From Legionella quinlivanii (lineage in GTDB: Bacteria > Pseudomonadota > Gammaproteobacteria > Legionellales > Legionellaceae), in NCBI RefSeq assembly GCF_003265995.1, contig NZ_MVJN01000010.1, positions 90,093 to 154,092 on the forward strand: 64,000 nt of DNA, in the 5' to 3' direction. Both the position numbers and the translations under genes were made by a program. Shown piece after piece: positions 8,305-17,357 of the stretch; the stretch's first letter is position 1, and the number at the start of each line of letters is the position of its first letter. The notes beneath the pieces were generated by a model. It did no database searches. It was not told the origin of the DNA and was given only the letters and a program-made list of their open reading frames with translations.

Positions 8305-8598
8305 TCATTCGCGATGGGTTTGAATTTTTTCTTTATGTTTGATGAGTTGGCGGTTGAGTTTGTCGACCAAAACATCAATGGCGGCATACATATCTTCAGA
8401 TTCGGCTCGAGCATGAATCTCGGCTTTGGCAACTAAAATAGTAGCCTCAGCAATTTTTACCAGCTTTTCAATATCGAAAACTACATGGATTGCCGTTATT
8501 TTATCAAAATGACGCTCAAGCTTATTGAATTTACCTTTAGTAAAGTCTCTTAAAGCAGGGGTGACATCAACATTATGGCCTGTAAAATTAATTTCCAT
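8305..8598 (-). CDS. hpf: Short ribosome hibernation-promoting factor (HPF/YfiA family)
   Basis: A 97-residue protein that binds the 30S decoding region and inactivates ribosomes in stationary phase. The family pattern is complete: MEINFTGHNVDVTPALRDF, KFNKLERHF, VVFDIEKL, AEATILVAKAEIHARAES, DMYAAIDVLVDKLNRQLIKHKEK. It lacks the C-terminal dimerisation domain of long HPF. It is preceded by a strong AAGGAGAAAT ribosome-binding site and lies 30 bp downstream of rpoN, so the two are likely co-transcribed. Confidence 0.93.
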   Translation of the reverse strand: MEINFTGHNVDVTPALRDFTKGKFNKLERHFDKITAIHVVFDIEKLVKIAEATILVAKAEIHARAESEDMYAAIDVLVDKLNRQLIKHKEKIQTHRE

Positions 8599-8628
8599 AA
8601 TATTTCTCCTTCTTTGATTACAACTACA

Positions 8629-10020
8629 TTATGAAATACTTTTTCTTTCATTGGAAGGGGGTATCCCCATTGCCTCCCGATATTTTGCTACGGTACGGCG
8701 GGCAACCTGGATCCCTTGCTGTGCAATAAGGTCGGCAATTTTACTGTCGCTCAGCGGTTTTTTTCTATTTTCTGCGGCGATGAGTTTCTTTATTACTGCA
8801 CGGATAGCCGTTGATGAGCACTCACCCCCCGTAGAAGTGGCGACATGGCTTGAAAAAAAATACTTAAGTTCAAAAACGCCGCGCGGGGTATGCATAAATT
8901 TTTGCGTAGTCACTCTGGAAATAGTGGACTCATGCATATCAAGAGCCTGAGCGACATCATTAAGGATCAATGGCTTCATCGCTTCATCACCATGTTCGAA
9001 GAAATCCATCTGATAATCCACAATGCAATTTGCTACTTTTAATAAGGTTTCCTGCCTGCTTTGAATGCTTTTTAAAAACCAGCGGGCTTCCTGAAGATTA
9101 TTCTTCAGAAATTGATTGTCGGGGCTATTATCTGCTCTTTGAATCAATGAAGCGTATTGATTATTAATCGATAAACGGGGCAGAGTACTTTGATTTAGTA
9201 ATACCTGCCATCGGCCATCTATTTTTTTAACAATAACATCCGGAATAATATATTCGGTAATTTCTTCCTGAATCACTGTGCCAGGTTTGGGATTAAGCTT
9301 TTGGATAATCTGCAGGGCACGATTTAACTGTTCTTCACTGGTCTGATAATTTTTAATTAGCTGCCGGTAATTATGCTGGCCCAGTAATTCGATACTGTTT
9401 CGTATAATTTCCTTGGCGAGCTCGACATCACTATTATCACCGGGTAGTTGTTCAAGTTGTACCGAAAGGGTTTCAGAAAGATTGATTGATGCACAGCCTA
9501 CTGGATCAAAATGCTGCAAGCGATGCCGCACCGCTTCAATTTCATCCATTTCGAGTGGATGGCTTTCGCTATCCAGGCTGGTATGGAGCTCCGTCAGGCT
9601 CTGTGTTAAAAAACCATCGTTATCAATGGCATCAATAATTGCAGTGGCAATTACGCGATCCACATCACTCATCGGCGTCAGTTCGAGCTGCCAGCGTAAG
9701 TGATCCTGCAGATTAGTGGTAGTGCAATGCAGATTATCGTAATTAAGATCATTATCTTCAAACAAACTACGCTTTCCGCTATTGGAGTACAGTTGCGACC
9801 ATTGGAAGTCGGCAAATTCATCGGGGATTTGGTGGTTCGCTTCGGAAGAATCCTCCTTATCCTCATTGGGGCTTGCCTCAAGCATGGGATTGGATTCAAC
9901 CGCCTGTTGAATTTCCTGTTGTAAATCCAGGGTGGATAACTGAAGCAGGCGTATTGCCTGTTGTAACTGTGGGGTCAATGTCAGCTGCTGACTAATACTG
10001 AGCTGCAACGATGGTTTCAT
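8629..10020 (-). CDS. rpoN: RNA polymerase sigma-54 factor
   Basis: A 463-residue sigma-54 that directs RNA polymerase to -24/-12 promoters opened by enhancer-binding ATPases. Region I is present (SISQQLTLTPQLQQAIRLLQ, residues 9-28), then an acidic region II, the core-binding and helix-turn-helix parts, and the C-terminal RpoN box ARRTVAKYRE at about 440-449, which contacts the -24 element. In Legionella it controls flagellar and transmission-phase genes. hpf follows on the same strand. Confidence 0.95.
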   Translation of the reverse strand: MKPSLQLSISQQLTLTPQLQQAIRLLQLSTLDLQQEIQQAVESNPMLEASPNEDKEDSSEANHQIPDEFADFQWSQLYSNSGKRSLFEDNDLNYDNLHCTTTNLQDHLRWQLELTPMSDVDRVIATAIIDAIDNDGFLTQSLTELHTSLDSESHPLEMDEIEAVRHRLQHFDPVGCASINLSETLSVQLEQLPGDNSDVELAKEIIRNSIELLGQHNYRQLIKNYQTSEEQLNRALQIIQKLNPKPGTVIQEEITEYIIPDVIVKKIDGRWQVLLNQSTLPRLSINNQYASLIQRADNSPDNQFLKNNLQEARWFLKSIQSRQETLLKVANCIVDYQMDFFEHGDEAMKPLILNDVAQALDMHESTISRVTTQKFMHTPRGVFELKYFFSSHVATSTGGECSSTAIRAVIKKLIAAENRKKPLSDSKIADLIAQQGIQVARRTVAKYREAMGIPPSNERKSIS

Positions 10021-10182
10021 TCAAATCCTCTTTGTTTACCCGCTTTATACTAGTAAGTTTAACTGATTCACTTGGATTATCCAGTAGGGGATCAGGGAAG
10101 AATCAAAACTTTTTATTTAGAATGGTTTAATTGTAAAAAAACAAGCAGATAATATTTAATGAGTTTAAACGAGATGAAAAAA

Positions 10183-10201
10183 AAGCCTCGAGTGGAGGCT
10201 T
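10183..10201 (-). terminator. Rho-independent terminator downstream of rpmG
   Basis: A 7-bp stem AAGCCTC/GAGGCTT with a GAGTG-type loop. On the minus strand it is followed by a T run complementary to the A-run at 10177-10184. It lies just after the rpmG stop codon. Confidence 0.8.
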
Positions 10202-10205
10202 TTCT

Positions 10206-10373
10206 TTATTTGATTTTTGCTTCTTTGTAAGGTACGTGCTTACGAGCAACGGGATCAAATTTATTGAACTCCAGTTTTTCCGGAGTAGTAGTTGGGTTTT
10301 TTCTGGTAGTATAGAAATGCCCTGTTCCAGCGGTGGACACTAATTTTAATGTGATCCTGGTTTTTTTAGCCAT
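10206..10373 (-). CDS. rpmG: 50S ribosomal protein L33
   Basis: A 55-residue small basic ribosomal protein read on the minus strand. It begins [18 protein letters not shown] and continues [11 protein letters not shown], then [22 protein letters not shown], the conserved L33 sequence. It is the version without zinc-binding CxxC pairs, so it does not need zinc. The rpmB gene lies 19 bp upstream on the same strand, the common rpmB-rpmG order. Confidence 0.93.
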   Translation of the reverse strand: MAKKTRITLKLVSTAGTGHFYTTRKNPTTTPEKLEFNKFDPVARKHVPYKEAKIK

Positions 10374-10392
10374 TTTGAAATTCCTCAGTCAG

Positions 10393-10629
10393 TTAAACTT
10401 TTTCGCCTTCGGCTCTAAGTTTGTCAACAATTGCTTTAATACCCAGTTTGTCTATAGTACGAAGACCTTTAGTGCTGACTCTGAGTGTAACAAAACGTTG
10501 TTCTTCTTCAAACCAGAAACGACGTCGTTTAATATTAGGCAGGAAACGTCTGCGGGTTTTATTATTGGCATGCGAAACATTGTTACCAGTGATTGGTCGC
10601 TTGCCAGTTACCTGACATACTCTTGACAT
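10393..10629 (-). CDS. rpmB: 50S ribosomal protein L28
   Basis: A 78-residue L28 beginning [21 protein letters not shown], with the conserved [13 protein letters not shown] and a C-terminal [18 protein letters not shown] longer open frame upstream is not conserved; the internal ATG at 10629 gives the family's normal start and follows GGAGCAA. It probably forms an operon with rpmG. Confidence 0.95.
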   Translation of the reverse strand: MSRVCQVTGKRPITGNNVSHANNKTRRRFLPNIKRRRFWFEEEQRFVTLRVSTKGLRTIDKLGIKAIVDKLRAEGEKV

Positions 10630-10865
10630 ATTGTTGCTCCAAAGGTTCTGTAGATTTACATCTAGCTGGGCTTGAATTAAAGGCTTAAGCCACAAATCAG
10701 CCGGGGATAATACAAGAGCGCTTTTATAGCAAAAAATGTCAAATTATGCAATCAAAAAGTGCTTTGTAGACCAAAGATAATGGATTATACCCTTTTTTCT
10801 GGTGCTGGTCGAGACTCTCGCTTTTTTGTTATACTCCTTCCCTTTTTTATTGTATCGCAGGTTTT

Positions 10866-11537
10866 ATGAAACGTACTATTAAAAGCTATGTGCTGAGAGC
10901 CGGGCGCATCAGTAACAGGCAGCAATTCGCACTGGATAATTTACTGGCGCATTATGAGGTTCCTTTTACTGGCACTTTCTGGAATTGGTCAGAGTTGTTT
11001 AAACGGGATGCACAAACCGTAGTTGAAATTGGCTTTGGGATGGGAGCCTCTTTGCTGGCGATGGCCGAGGCACATCCAGAACAGAATTTTCTTGGTATTG
11101 AAGTGCATCGAGCAGGAGTAGGAAGTCTTATCGCGGATCTTCATGAAAAAAATATAGAGAATGTTCGTATTGTCGTCCATGATGCGGTCGAGATTTTCAC
11201 AAAGCAGATTCCGCCTGAAAGTCTCGCGGGAGTGCAGATTTTTTTTCCTGATCCCTGGCCTAAAAAACGCCATCATAAGCGGCGTTTAATTCAGCCTGAA
11301 CTAATAAAGACTCTGGCTGCTGCCATTAAGCAGGGTGGATTTATTCATTGTGCTACCGATTGGGAAGAGTATGCCCAGCAAATGCTGGAGGTTCTTTCAA
11401 ACGAGAATGCCCTTATCAATAAAATGAGCGAGGGAGGCTATTCGCCAAGACCTGAAACCCGACCGGTTACCAAATTTGAAAAACGGGGACAGGGTTTAGG
11501 CCATGGTGTTTGGGATCTTATTTTTATTAAAAAATAA
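10866..11537 (+). CDS. trmB: tRNA (guanine-N7)-methyltransferase
   Basis: A 223-residue SAM-dependent enzyme that methylates G46 of the tRNA variable loop. The SAM-binding glycine motif is VVEIGFGMGASL near residue 50, followed by GIEVHRAGVG, the catalytic/tRNA-binding FFPDPWPKKRHHKRR near 120-134 and the C-terminal TKFEKRGQGLGHGVWDL. The length is usual for the family. It is transcribed alone, divergent from rpmB; a TATACT sequence lies about 35 bp before the start. Confidence 0.94.
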   Translation: MKRTIKSYVLRAGRISNRQQFALDNLLAHYEVPFTGTFWNWSELFKRDAQTVVEIGFGMGASLLAMAEAHPEQNFLGIEVHRAGVGSLIADLHEKNIENVRIVVHDAVEIFTKQIPPESLAGVQIFFPDPWPKKRHHKRRLIQPELIKTLAAAIKQGGFIHCATDWEEYAQQMLEVLSNENALINKMSEGGYSPRPETRPVTKFEKRGQGLGHGVWDLIFIKK

Positions 11538-11913
11538 AAAGGCGGGACGGGAAAAATACCCATCTGCGCCCTGCGGCTTATCCGGTGGGTCCAGTGTTTC
11601 TCTATGAGTTTTTCTGGATCCTCAGACAAAAAATACGTACTTTATCAGGTCAAAATGACTTTAAATAGTGTCGTTTCCGCGTAGGCGGAAATCCATCTTG
11701 CAAACAAAGTTAGGAATTAGCTTGAGAAATAGATTCCCGCCTTCGCGGGAACGACACGATAATAGAGCTATTTGAGCAAATGTTAAGTCATCCGCTGACT
11801 ATATAAAAAATGAGGGAACCCTCAGGGACAAGCCGAGGGACGTAGCCGTATACAAGCTAGGAACCTAGGAGCTAGGAGCAGACTCTGTTTTTAGCGATGT
11901 GTAGTACCAATAT
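11538..11913. other. 376-bp intergenic region with one palindromic repeat
   Basis: No coding sequence. It holds the family C palindrome (11668-11757), a short hairpin TGAGGG-AA-CCCTCA near 11810 and several CTAGGA-type short repeats near 11858-11880. Both neighbouring genes end here, so these structures may serve as transcription end points, but none has a clear T-run. Confidence 0.5.
11668..11757. repeat. Palindromic intergenic repeat, family C
   Basis: A 90-bp inverted repeat with ends GTGTCGTTTCCGCG / CGCGGGAACGACAC, whose arms also carry GGCGGAAATCC / GATTCCCGCC. The same arm sequence forms the core of the element at 43054-43198, and a half copy lies at 52779-52797. Confidence 0.75.
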
Positions 11914-14112
11914 TTAAACCTGAGGGGAGCTTAAAGCTGGTTCGAGTGATGCTGCTCTGGATAGTGGCTGATTAAAAAAGCAGTTCGAATCACTGAAAAA
12001 CGTCTCTGTTTTGAGTCTTGCAGACTGAGAAAACAGATCCACAATCGCCTGGTGCCCTAAAATCTCTCCAATATCTTTGGGGAGCAACGTTATTTTTCCT
12101 TCACTATCCGGGGATTGTGCAGTAATTAAGCTTTCCATTTTTTGAATTGCGCTCACGCCTTTATCTGCAATACTTTGTCTCAGCTGAGCCGGAGTTGCAC
12201 GAAAGGCAATTGTGGAGTCTACAGGTATGTCCAGTAAAAGCTTCACTATTTCAGGAAAATTCTGTTGGCAGGCCATAAAAAGCGGGGTTATTCCATCCGT
12301 AGTGGATAAATCAAAATTTGCTTTGTGAGCAATCAGGGCTTTAACTGTTTCCGTATGACCTTCAAATGCAGCAACCATGGCTGGAGTGGCGCCATTGTAG
12401 GCTATCTGGTCTAAATTGGCGCTTTCTTCGGCCAGAATGTCGACCATCTCTGAAAAACCCATTTGCGCTGCCAGAAATATCGGAAACATCTGACCGCTAT
12501 TGGTTGCGTTTAAATCTGCCTTCTGAGCACTTAGCTCTCTAATCATTGCGCTGTCTCTCTGTTCGACTGCAATCAGGCAGGGCGTAAGGCCCTCCGAATT
12601 TTCCTGATTTAAATCAGCTCCATGAACTCCAAGTTCTCTGATTACGGCAGGATGTTTATTTTTGACCGCAATGATTGCCGGTGTATCACCATTATCTCTT
12701 GCCTGATTTAAATTAGCTTTCTTTTCGCCCAGCAGCCTGACAATCTGATCATGACCATTTTGTGCTGCTACGTAAACTGCGCTTGCTTTGCCATTATCCA
12801 AAGCATTTACATCCGTATGATCCAGTCCGATTAGGTGCTGTACGATTTCCTGATGGCCTTTCTGGGCTGCAATTATTAAACTGGTCGCTCCATTGGCAGT
12901 TCGCTGATTTGGACTGGCCCCATGCTTGATTAATGATACAACAGTATCGGTAAAGCCCATTTGGGAAGCCGCAAACAGTGGAGAGACATTGTCTTGGTTG
13001 GTTGTTTTACCCAGATCCGCTTTTGGTCCAAGGACCTCGATGATGGCGGTCAATCCTTGTTTAGCTGCAATATATGCAGGTGTTTCGCCACTATTGTTAG
13101 GCAGATTGACATCGGCTTCCATAGTGATTAATTCACTCAGGATTTCAGGATAAGCATTTTGGGCAGCCATGCAGGCAGGCGTCATCCCCTGCATACCCTG
13201 AAAATCCAGATTGGCTGAATATTCAGACAACTTACTGATAAGTGTCTTATCGCCAGATACTGCGGCAATCCAAGCCAGGTTTGCATACTCATCATGTCGT
13301 TGGGCCATTTCTTCGTTAATCACATGTGAGTTTTTAAATAGCTCCAGTTTTTTCTGTAGATCCGGGTTTGCCTGTGCAAAAGCGGTTCGGATAACCCGAG
13401 CATTAAAGGCAATATAGGGGCTATTATTTCTATAGGCCGTATGAATAAAATCGGCCAGTAACGCCGGATCTTTGACTACTGCCTTATCTGTCGTAAGATC
13501 CTGATTAATGTCACGATAATTCCATCCCTGATTGGGCTTATAGACCAGTCCAATGGCATGATGCGCATTATTTAAAAGCAGGGCCACAGGCGCATTCAGT
13601 TTCTCAGCCCGCTCCTTGAATTCCAGTAAGTCATTGAGTTCTGTAAGATAGCTTTTGATTTCTTCAGGCTTAAACACAAAAGACGCGGAGTATAAGTCCT
13701 TAAGTCCACCTTGCTGTTGAATAGCCTCTGTAGAGATGGCTGAGGAAACTGTTTCCCAATGCCGTTGAAGCACTGGAAATCCGGTATTGAATAATTCTGA
13801 AAAGTTACTAGGATTATGGAAAATACAGATCCGGCGTACGGTTTGATAGATCTCAATAAGTTCCTGCTCTCTTTCCGAAAGCAACTCCGCATTATCGCCT
13901 TTGAGTTTGGCTTTCTTAATTTCCGCGGCAAGGATCTCTGGAGAAGAGGCGGCAATTTCTGCGATGCATTTTTCAAAACGCTGCTCTTCTGCATCACTGC
14001 TAAGGCAAGCCTCTATCCACTGGATGGTAAAGCCATGACAAAGGCCTTCGGGGTTGTTATAAAGGCCCAGTTCCATTGCAAGTTTAAGCAGATTTGGATG
14101 TGCTATCGCCAT
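11914..14112 (-). CDS. Ankyrin-repeat protein with N-terminal papain-like (C58/YopT-type) cysteine-protease signature
   Basis: A 732-residue protein without signal peptide. The N-terminal 245 residues contain GLCHGFTIQWIEA (Cys25), NNAHHAIGLVY (His184/His185) and YRDINQ (Asp201). Their order and spacing resemble the Cys-His-Asp triad of YopT/AvrPphB-type peptidases, where the Cys lies in a G-x-C-x-G-(x4)-W context. Residues 275-640 hold about eleven ankyrin repeats of 33-35 residues (TPACMAA, TPAYIAA, SPLFAAS, TSLIIAA, TPLFMAC and so on). The remainder is a helical tail ending in a polar stretch. Ankyrin proteins with cysteine-protease-like folds exist among Legionella effectors (AnkH). The ankyrin part is certain, the protease domain is a motif-level inference, and translocation by Dot/Icm is inferred. 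Confidence 0.85.
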   Translation of the reverse strand: MAIAHPNLLKLAMELGLYNNPEGLCHGFTIQWIEACLSSDAEEQRFEKCIAEIAASSPEILAAEIKKAKLKGDNAELLSEREQELIEIYQTVRRICIFHNPSNFSELFNTGFPVLQRHWETVSSAISTEAIQQQGGLKDLYSASFVFKPEEIKSYLTELNDLLEFKERAEKLNAPVALLLNNAHHAIGLVYKPNQGWNYRDINQDLTTDKAVVKDPALLADFIHTAYRNNSPYIAFNARVIRTAFAQANPDLQKKLELFKNSHVINEEMAQRHDEYANLAWIAAVSGDKTLISKLSEYSANLDFQGMQGMTPACMAAQNAYPEILSELITMEADVNLPNNSGETPAYIAAKQGLTAIIEVLGPKADLGKTTNQDNVSPLFAASQMGFTDTVVSLIKHGASPNQRTANGATSLIIAAQKGHQEIVQHLIGLDHTDVNALDNGKASAVYVAAQNGHDQIVRLLGEKKANLNQARDNGDTPAIIAVKNKHPAVIRELGVHGADLNQENSEGLTPCLIAVEQRDSAMIRELSAQKADLNATNSGQMFPIFLAAQMGFSEMVDILAEESANLDQIAYNGATPAMVAAFEGHTETVKALIAHKANFDLSTTDGITPLFMACQQNFPEIVKLLLDIPVDSTIAFRATPAQLRQSIADKGVSAIQKMESLITAQSPDSEGKITLLPKDIGEILGHQAIVDLFSQSARLKTETFFSDSNCFFNQPLSRAASLEPALSSPQV

Positions 14113-14231
14113 AGGATTTCCAAAAATAAGATACTATAGCATTTGTTTATTAATAGATCATTAAGTGCTTTCGCTGATCGATTGCAGGAGGTTAAGAGAA
14201 AAAGGGATTTCGAGAGTGTTCATCAAACTGT

Positions 14232-14282
14232 GTCATGCCATCTCAGATTTGCGAGATCTCTCACTGCGTTCGAGATGACGGC
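14232..14282. repeat. Palindromic intergenic repeat, family D copy
   Basis: An imperfect palindrome starting GTCATGCCATCTC and ending GAGATGACGGC, with CTCACTGCGTTCGAGATGACG on the right arm. A longer relative occurs at 50278-50363 (ACGTCATCCTGAACGCAGTG). It lies in the 298-bp gap between the two divergent ankyrin genes; nothing else is recognisable there. Confidence 0.65.
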
Positions 14283-14410
14283 GTGCCTGTGAGTAATGAC
14301 TTGAGAAATTTTTTGTTAATTAGTAAAGAATTTTTGAACTTGGACTTCAGCCTGTGTAATATGCTCTTTTAAATGGCTCCGACTTCTAATAACAAAGAGG
14401 ATTATTGAAA

Positions 14411-16030
14411 ATGATTGATTTCAATGTACTGGATTCTGTACTGAAAGACGGCGAATTGTCGAAATTTTTGAGTTATTTGAAATCCATTAATGCCGATGAG
14501 GAGCAGAGAGATAACCTGGAGTTATCAGAAGACGGGGAAATATCAAAAGAAGAACTGGGATTTTTGGCTCAGCAAAAGTATGAAATTACAGGCGTTGGCA
14601 ATTTCACTCTCCTTAACTATCTCATTTTAAAACATGATGCGAATGAACTGAATTTAATACCTCATATAAGCTACATATTGCCTCATGATAATTTCATTAG
14701 CGGCAAACCAGTTCATTTTGCGCTGCGTCAGAAGAAGCTTGATCTGATTCCGCCTCTGTTAGGCCACTTTATACCTCTTAAAGAAAAAGCCGAGGAACAA
14801 ATCTGGGGTTCCAAAGATGCGCGTTTTCGGGTTCTTGTTGAAGAGCACGACGATGAGGCGCCTGTGGGGCTGATGCGTCTGATCGATTCTACAGACGAGA
14901 ATGGTTTTACTCTGCTTGCACGGGCAGTACAGACAAGAGATGCAGAGAGCCTTAGGGCGGTATTGCTAAGAAAACCGAGACTGGATGAACCGACCGCATT
15001 CCGTGTTGCGCAAAAAAGCAAAGTTTTGAATTCTGCTCTTCATCAAGCAGTAAGGGACGATTGGGCTGAAGGGGTCAGGATGCTGATTGAAAGCGGAGCA
15101 AACCCTGAAATTTATTACAATCCCGCCACCCGAATCACTCCTTTTGTTATCGCCATTCGTTACGCAAAAATTGATGCCTTGAAAGTATTGCTTAAGGGGC
15201 AATCCAATGCAGATAGAGACAAATCGAGCGCAGATAAAGAAAAATTGCTTGCAGATAAAGTGAACGCTCCAATTTGTGATCCCACAGGTAATACGCAAGA
15301 TCGCCCAATCAACGTACTTTGTCAGCATCTGAGCAATGAAAAAGATAAGAATAAAATAAAATCCCTGCTTGCAGGCATCGCGATGCTGATATGCCGCGGG
15401 TCAACTGTTCCGGAAAGCAAAAATCATCGAAATTTGCTCACCCAATATCGGGAACAGCTTGCGAGTGAGATTGCAAGTTATGCCGAAAATAGCTATAAGC
15501 GTTCAAGATTTATTATCCTGCAATTACACGCCAAGAACACATGGCATAAAATTTTCTACCCGGAATCCGGCTTTTTCTCTCATTTAGCGGGTAATCCAGG
15601 TAAAGTCACTAAAAAAATGGAAAATCTGGTATTGGAAGCCACTCTTAAATATCGTAAGAAAGAGGCTGAGGGAAAGATTCCAGACAAGAAAAAAGAAAGA
15701 CATTATAGTAGTGATGAAATTAAACTGGCGGTTTTTACCCGGTTATTTTATAAAAATCGCAATGAAGCTTGCTGTGGCGGGAATCCCTGGGCAGCTGGCT
15801 TCTGGAATCTGGGGGAAGGCAGGTTTAACAGTTGGGATGAAGTGAGATTATATGCGACATCCGATAAAGGTGCAGGTACCCGTACAAGTACTATATATAA
15901 CCTCATTGAAAGCAATAAAAGTAGTGTTCACAACAAATCGGCATTAGCTTTGGATAACAAGCTGGAAGCACTTCTCGACGAGATTGCCCAGCAGGAAGAG
16001 GAAAAGGCGCAAGAACGATTTATGGTCTAG
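14411..16030 (+). CDS. Ankyrin-repeat protein (putative Dot/Icm effector)
   Basis: A 539-residue soluble protein. Degenerate ankyrin units lie between about residues 70 and 290: FTLLNYLILKHDANEL, PVHFALRQKKLDLIPPLL, GFTLLARAVQTRDAESLRAV, SALHQAVRDDWAEGVRMLIE with SGANPEIYYN, and TPFVIAIRYAKIDALKVLL. The C-terminal half has no recognised domain; it includes a lysine-rich helix near 415-435, a CCGGNPWAAGFWNLGEG segment near 460 and an acidic, Glu-rich end (QQEEEKAQERFMV) like Dot/Icm signals. The ATG at 14411 is 9 bp after AGAGGA and is preferred to the TTG two codons earlier. The position downstream of trmB recalls the L. pneumophila AnkC/LegA12 locus, but orthology is unverified. Confidence 0.8.
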   Translation: MIDFNVLDSVLKDGELSKFLSYLKSINADEEQRDNLELSEDGEISKEELGFLAQQKYEITGVGNFTLLNYLILKHDANELNLIPHISYILPHDNFISGKPVHFALRQKKLDLIPPLLGHFIPLKEKAEEQIWGSKDARFRVLVEEHDDEAPVGLMRLIDSTDENGFTLLARAVQTRDAESLRAVLLRKPRLDEPTAFRVAQKSKVLNSALHQAVRDDWAEGVRMLIESGANPEIYYNPATRITPFVIAIRYAKIDALKVLLKGQSNADRDKSSADKEKLLADKVNAPICDPTGNTQDRPINVLCQHLSNEKDKNKIKSLLAGIAMLICRGSTVPESKNHRNLLTQYREQLASEIASYAENSYKRSRFIILQLHAKNTWHKIFYPESGFFSHLAGNPGKVTKKMENLVLEATLKYRKKEAEGKIPDKKKERHYSSDEIKLAVFTRLFYKNRNEACCGGNPWAAGFWNLGEGRFNSWDEVRLYATSDKGAGTRTSTIYNLIESNKSSVHNKSALALDNKLEALLDEIAQQEEEKAQERFMV

Positions 16031-16048
16031 GTTCTTACCCACAGGTTG

Positions 16049-16082
16049 AACTGGTATGCGGGTGAAGCTTCGCATACCAGTT
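16049..16082 (+). terminator. Hairpin terminator after the ankyrin gene
   Basis: A 12-bp perfect stem AACTGGTATGCG/CGCATACCAGTT with a 10-nt loop, 18 bp after the stop codon. The T-run is short (TTTT), so termination is likely but not certain. Confidence 0.6.
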
Positions 16083-16184
16083 TTGAAAATTGAATAAATC
16101 CTGTTCCAGAGTTTGGTACAGAGGCTTGCTTAAACTTCCGGCAAGCCCTAGAATCCTAGCTTTACGTACCGGGTGGAGAACTCA

Positions 16185-17354
16185 ATGGGATGGAAAGAAC
16201 CAGACAAAGATAAAGATAAAAATCAATGGAATGGTCAAAATCAGCCGCCTGATTTAGACGAAGCCCTCAAACGCTTTCAGGATAAATTAAAAAAAACCTT
16301 GTTGGGGGGGAATTCTGGTGAGGAAGGCGATCCGGGTTCAAGCGTACCTGGAAAAAGTGCTGGTATGCTGGCATTCCTGGCTTTACTGGTTATTTTCATT
16401 CTCTGGGCGCTTTCAGGCATTTTTATTGTGGATCCCGCCGAGCAGGCAGTTATTCAGCGTTTTGGCAAATATGTAGAAACCGTAGGGCCTGGGCCGCACT
16501 GGATACCTCGTATTATAGAATCAAAGGTGGTGCGAAATGTTGAACGCGTTTCGGACTATTCCTATTCAGGGCATATGCTGACCAAGGATGAAAATCTGGT
16601 TTCAGTCTCACTGGCTGTTCAATACCGCATTGGTGATTTGCAAGCCTATCTCTTTAATGTGGTTGATCCTCAGGAAAGCCTGCAACAGGCGACATCCAGC
16701 GCGTTGCGTCAGGTCGTTGGTACTACCACACTAAATGAAATTATCACTGAAGGCCGTGAAGCATGGGCAACTCATGTACAGGATTCACTGATTAAAATTC
16801 TTGATCGTTATAAAACAGGAATAGTGATCGTTAACGTATCGCCACAGCCAGCCAGAGCCCCTGAGAATGTACAGGATGCCTTCGATGATGCCATTAAGGC
16901 GCAGGAAGACGAAAAGCGCTTTAAGGAGCAGGCTTATGCATACAAGGCAAGGGTAGTTCCTATCGCCGAAGGTAATGCGCAGCGTATTCGTGAGGAAGCA
17001 CAGGCTTTTGCTAAGCAGGTGGTATTAAAAGCGAAAGGCGAGGTCGCTGAATTTCTGGCCTTATTACCGCAATACAATCTGGCCCCGCTTGTAACCTCCG
17101 AAAGAATGTACCTTGATACCATTCAACAGGTATTAAGCAAGAGCAGCAAGATTATTGTAGATGGCAAATCCGGGAATTTACTTTATTTACCGCTGGATAA
17201 GCTGGCTCATAACGCAGTGACCGCTTCCTTGCCAAAACCTGCTGTGGATGAAGTCGCTGCCAATCTGGAGGAAAGTTCTGCCGCTGGCGAGTATGACGAT
17301 CATGCAACCACACGCCCGATAATCAGGCAAACTTATCGACAAGTGAGGAATTAA
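16185..17354 (+). CDS. hflK: FtsH protease modulator HflK
   Basis: A 389-residue SPFH/prohibitin-domain protein that forms, with HflC, the inner-membrane cage around the FtsH protease. The N-terminus is hydrophilic and glycine/aspartate-rich, followed by one membrane span (about residues 60-82, MLAFLALLVIFILWALSGI). The SPFH domain then begins with DPAEQAVIQRFGKYV. Coiled-coil-forming sequence rich in Ala, Glu and Gln lies near 230-290. The ATG at 16185 follows GTGGAG by 6 bp; an upstream in-frame GTG is less likely. hflC starts 3 bp after the stop, so the pair is an operon. Confidence 0.94.
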   Translation: MGWKEPDKDKDKNQWNGQNQPPDLDEALKRFQDKLKKTLLGGNSGEEGDPGSSVPGKSAGMLAFLALLVIFILWALSGIFIVDPAEQAVIQRFGKYVETVGPGPHWIPRIIESKVVRNVERVSDYSYSGHMLTKDENLVSVSLAVQYRIGDLQAYLFNVVDPQESLQQATSSALRQVVGTTTLNEIITEGREAWATHVQDSLIKILDRYKTGIVIVNVSPQPARAPENVQDAFDDAIKAQEDEKRFKEQAYAYKARVVPIAEGNAQRIREEAQAFAKQVVLKAKGEVAEFLALLPQYNLAPLVTSERMYLDTIQQVLSKSSKIIVDGKSGNLLYLPLDKLAHNAVTASLPKPAVDEVAANLEESSAAGEYDDHATTRPIIRQTYRQVRN

Positions 17355-17357
17355 TAG

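Noticed and set aside
13596..13997. 133-codon minus-strand frame within the 732-residue ankyrin gene
   Set aside because: It is a shifted reading of the same strand; the ankyrin gene frame has clear domain motifs.
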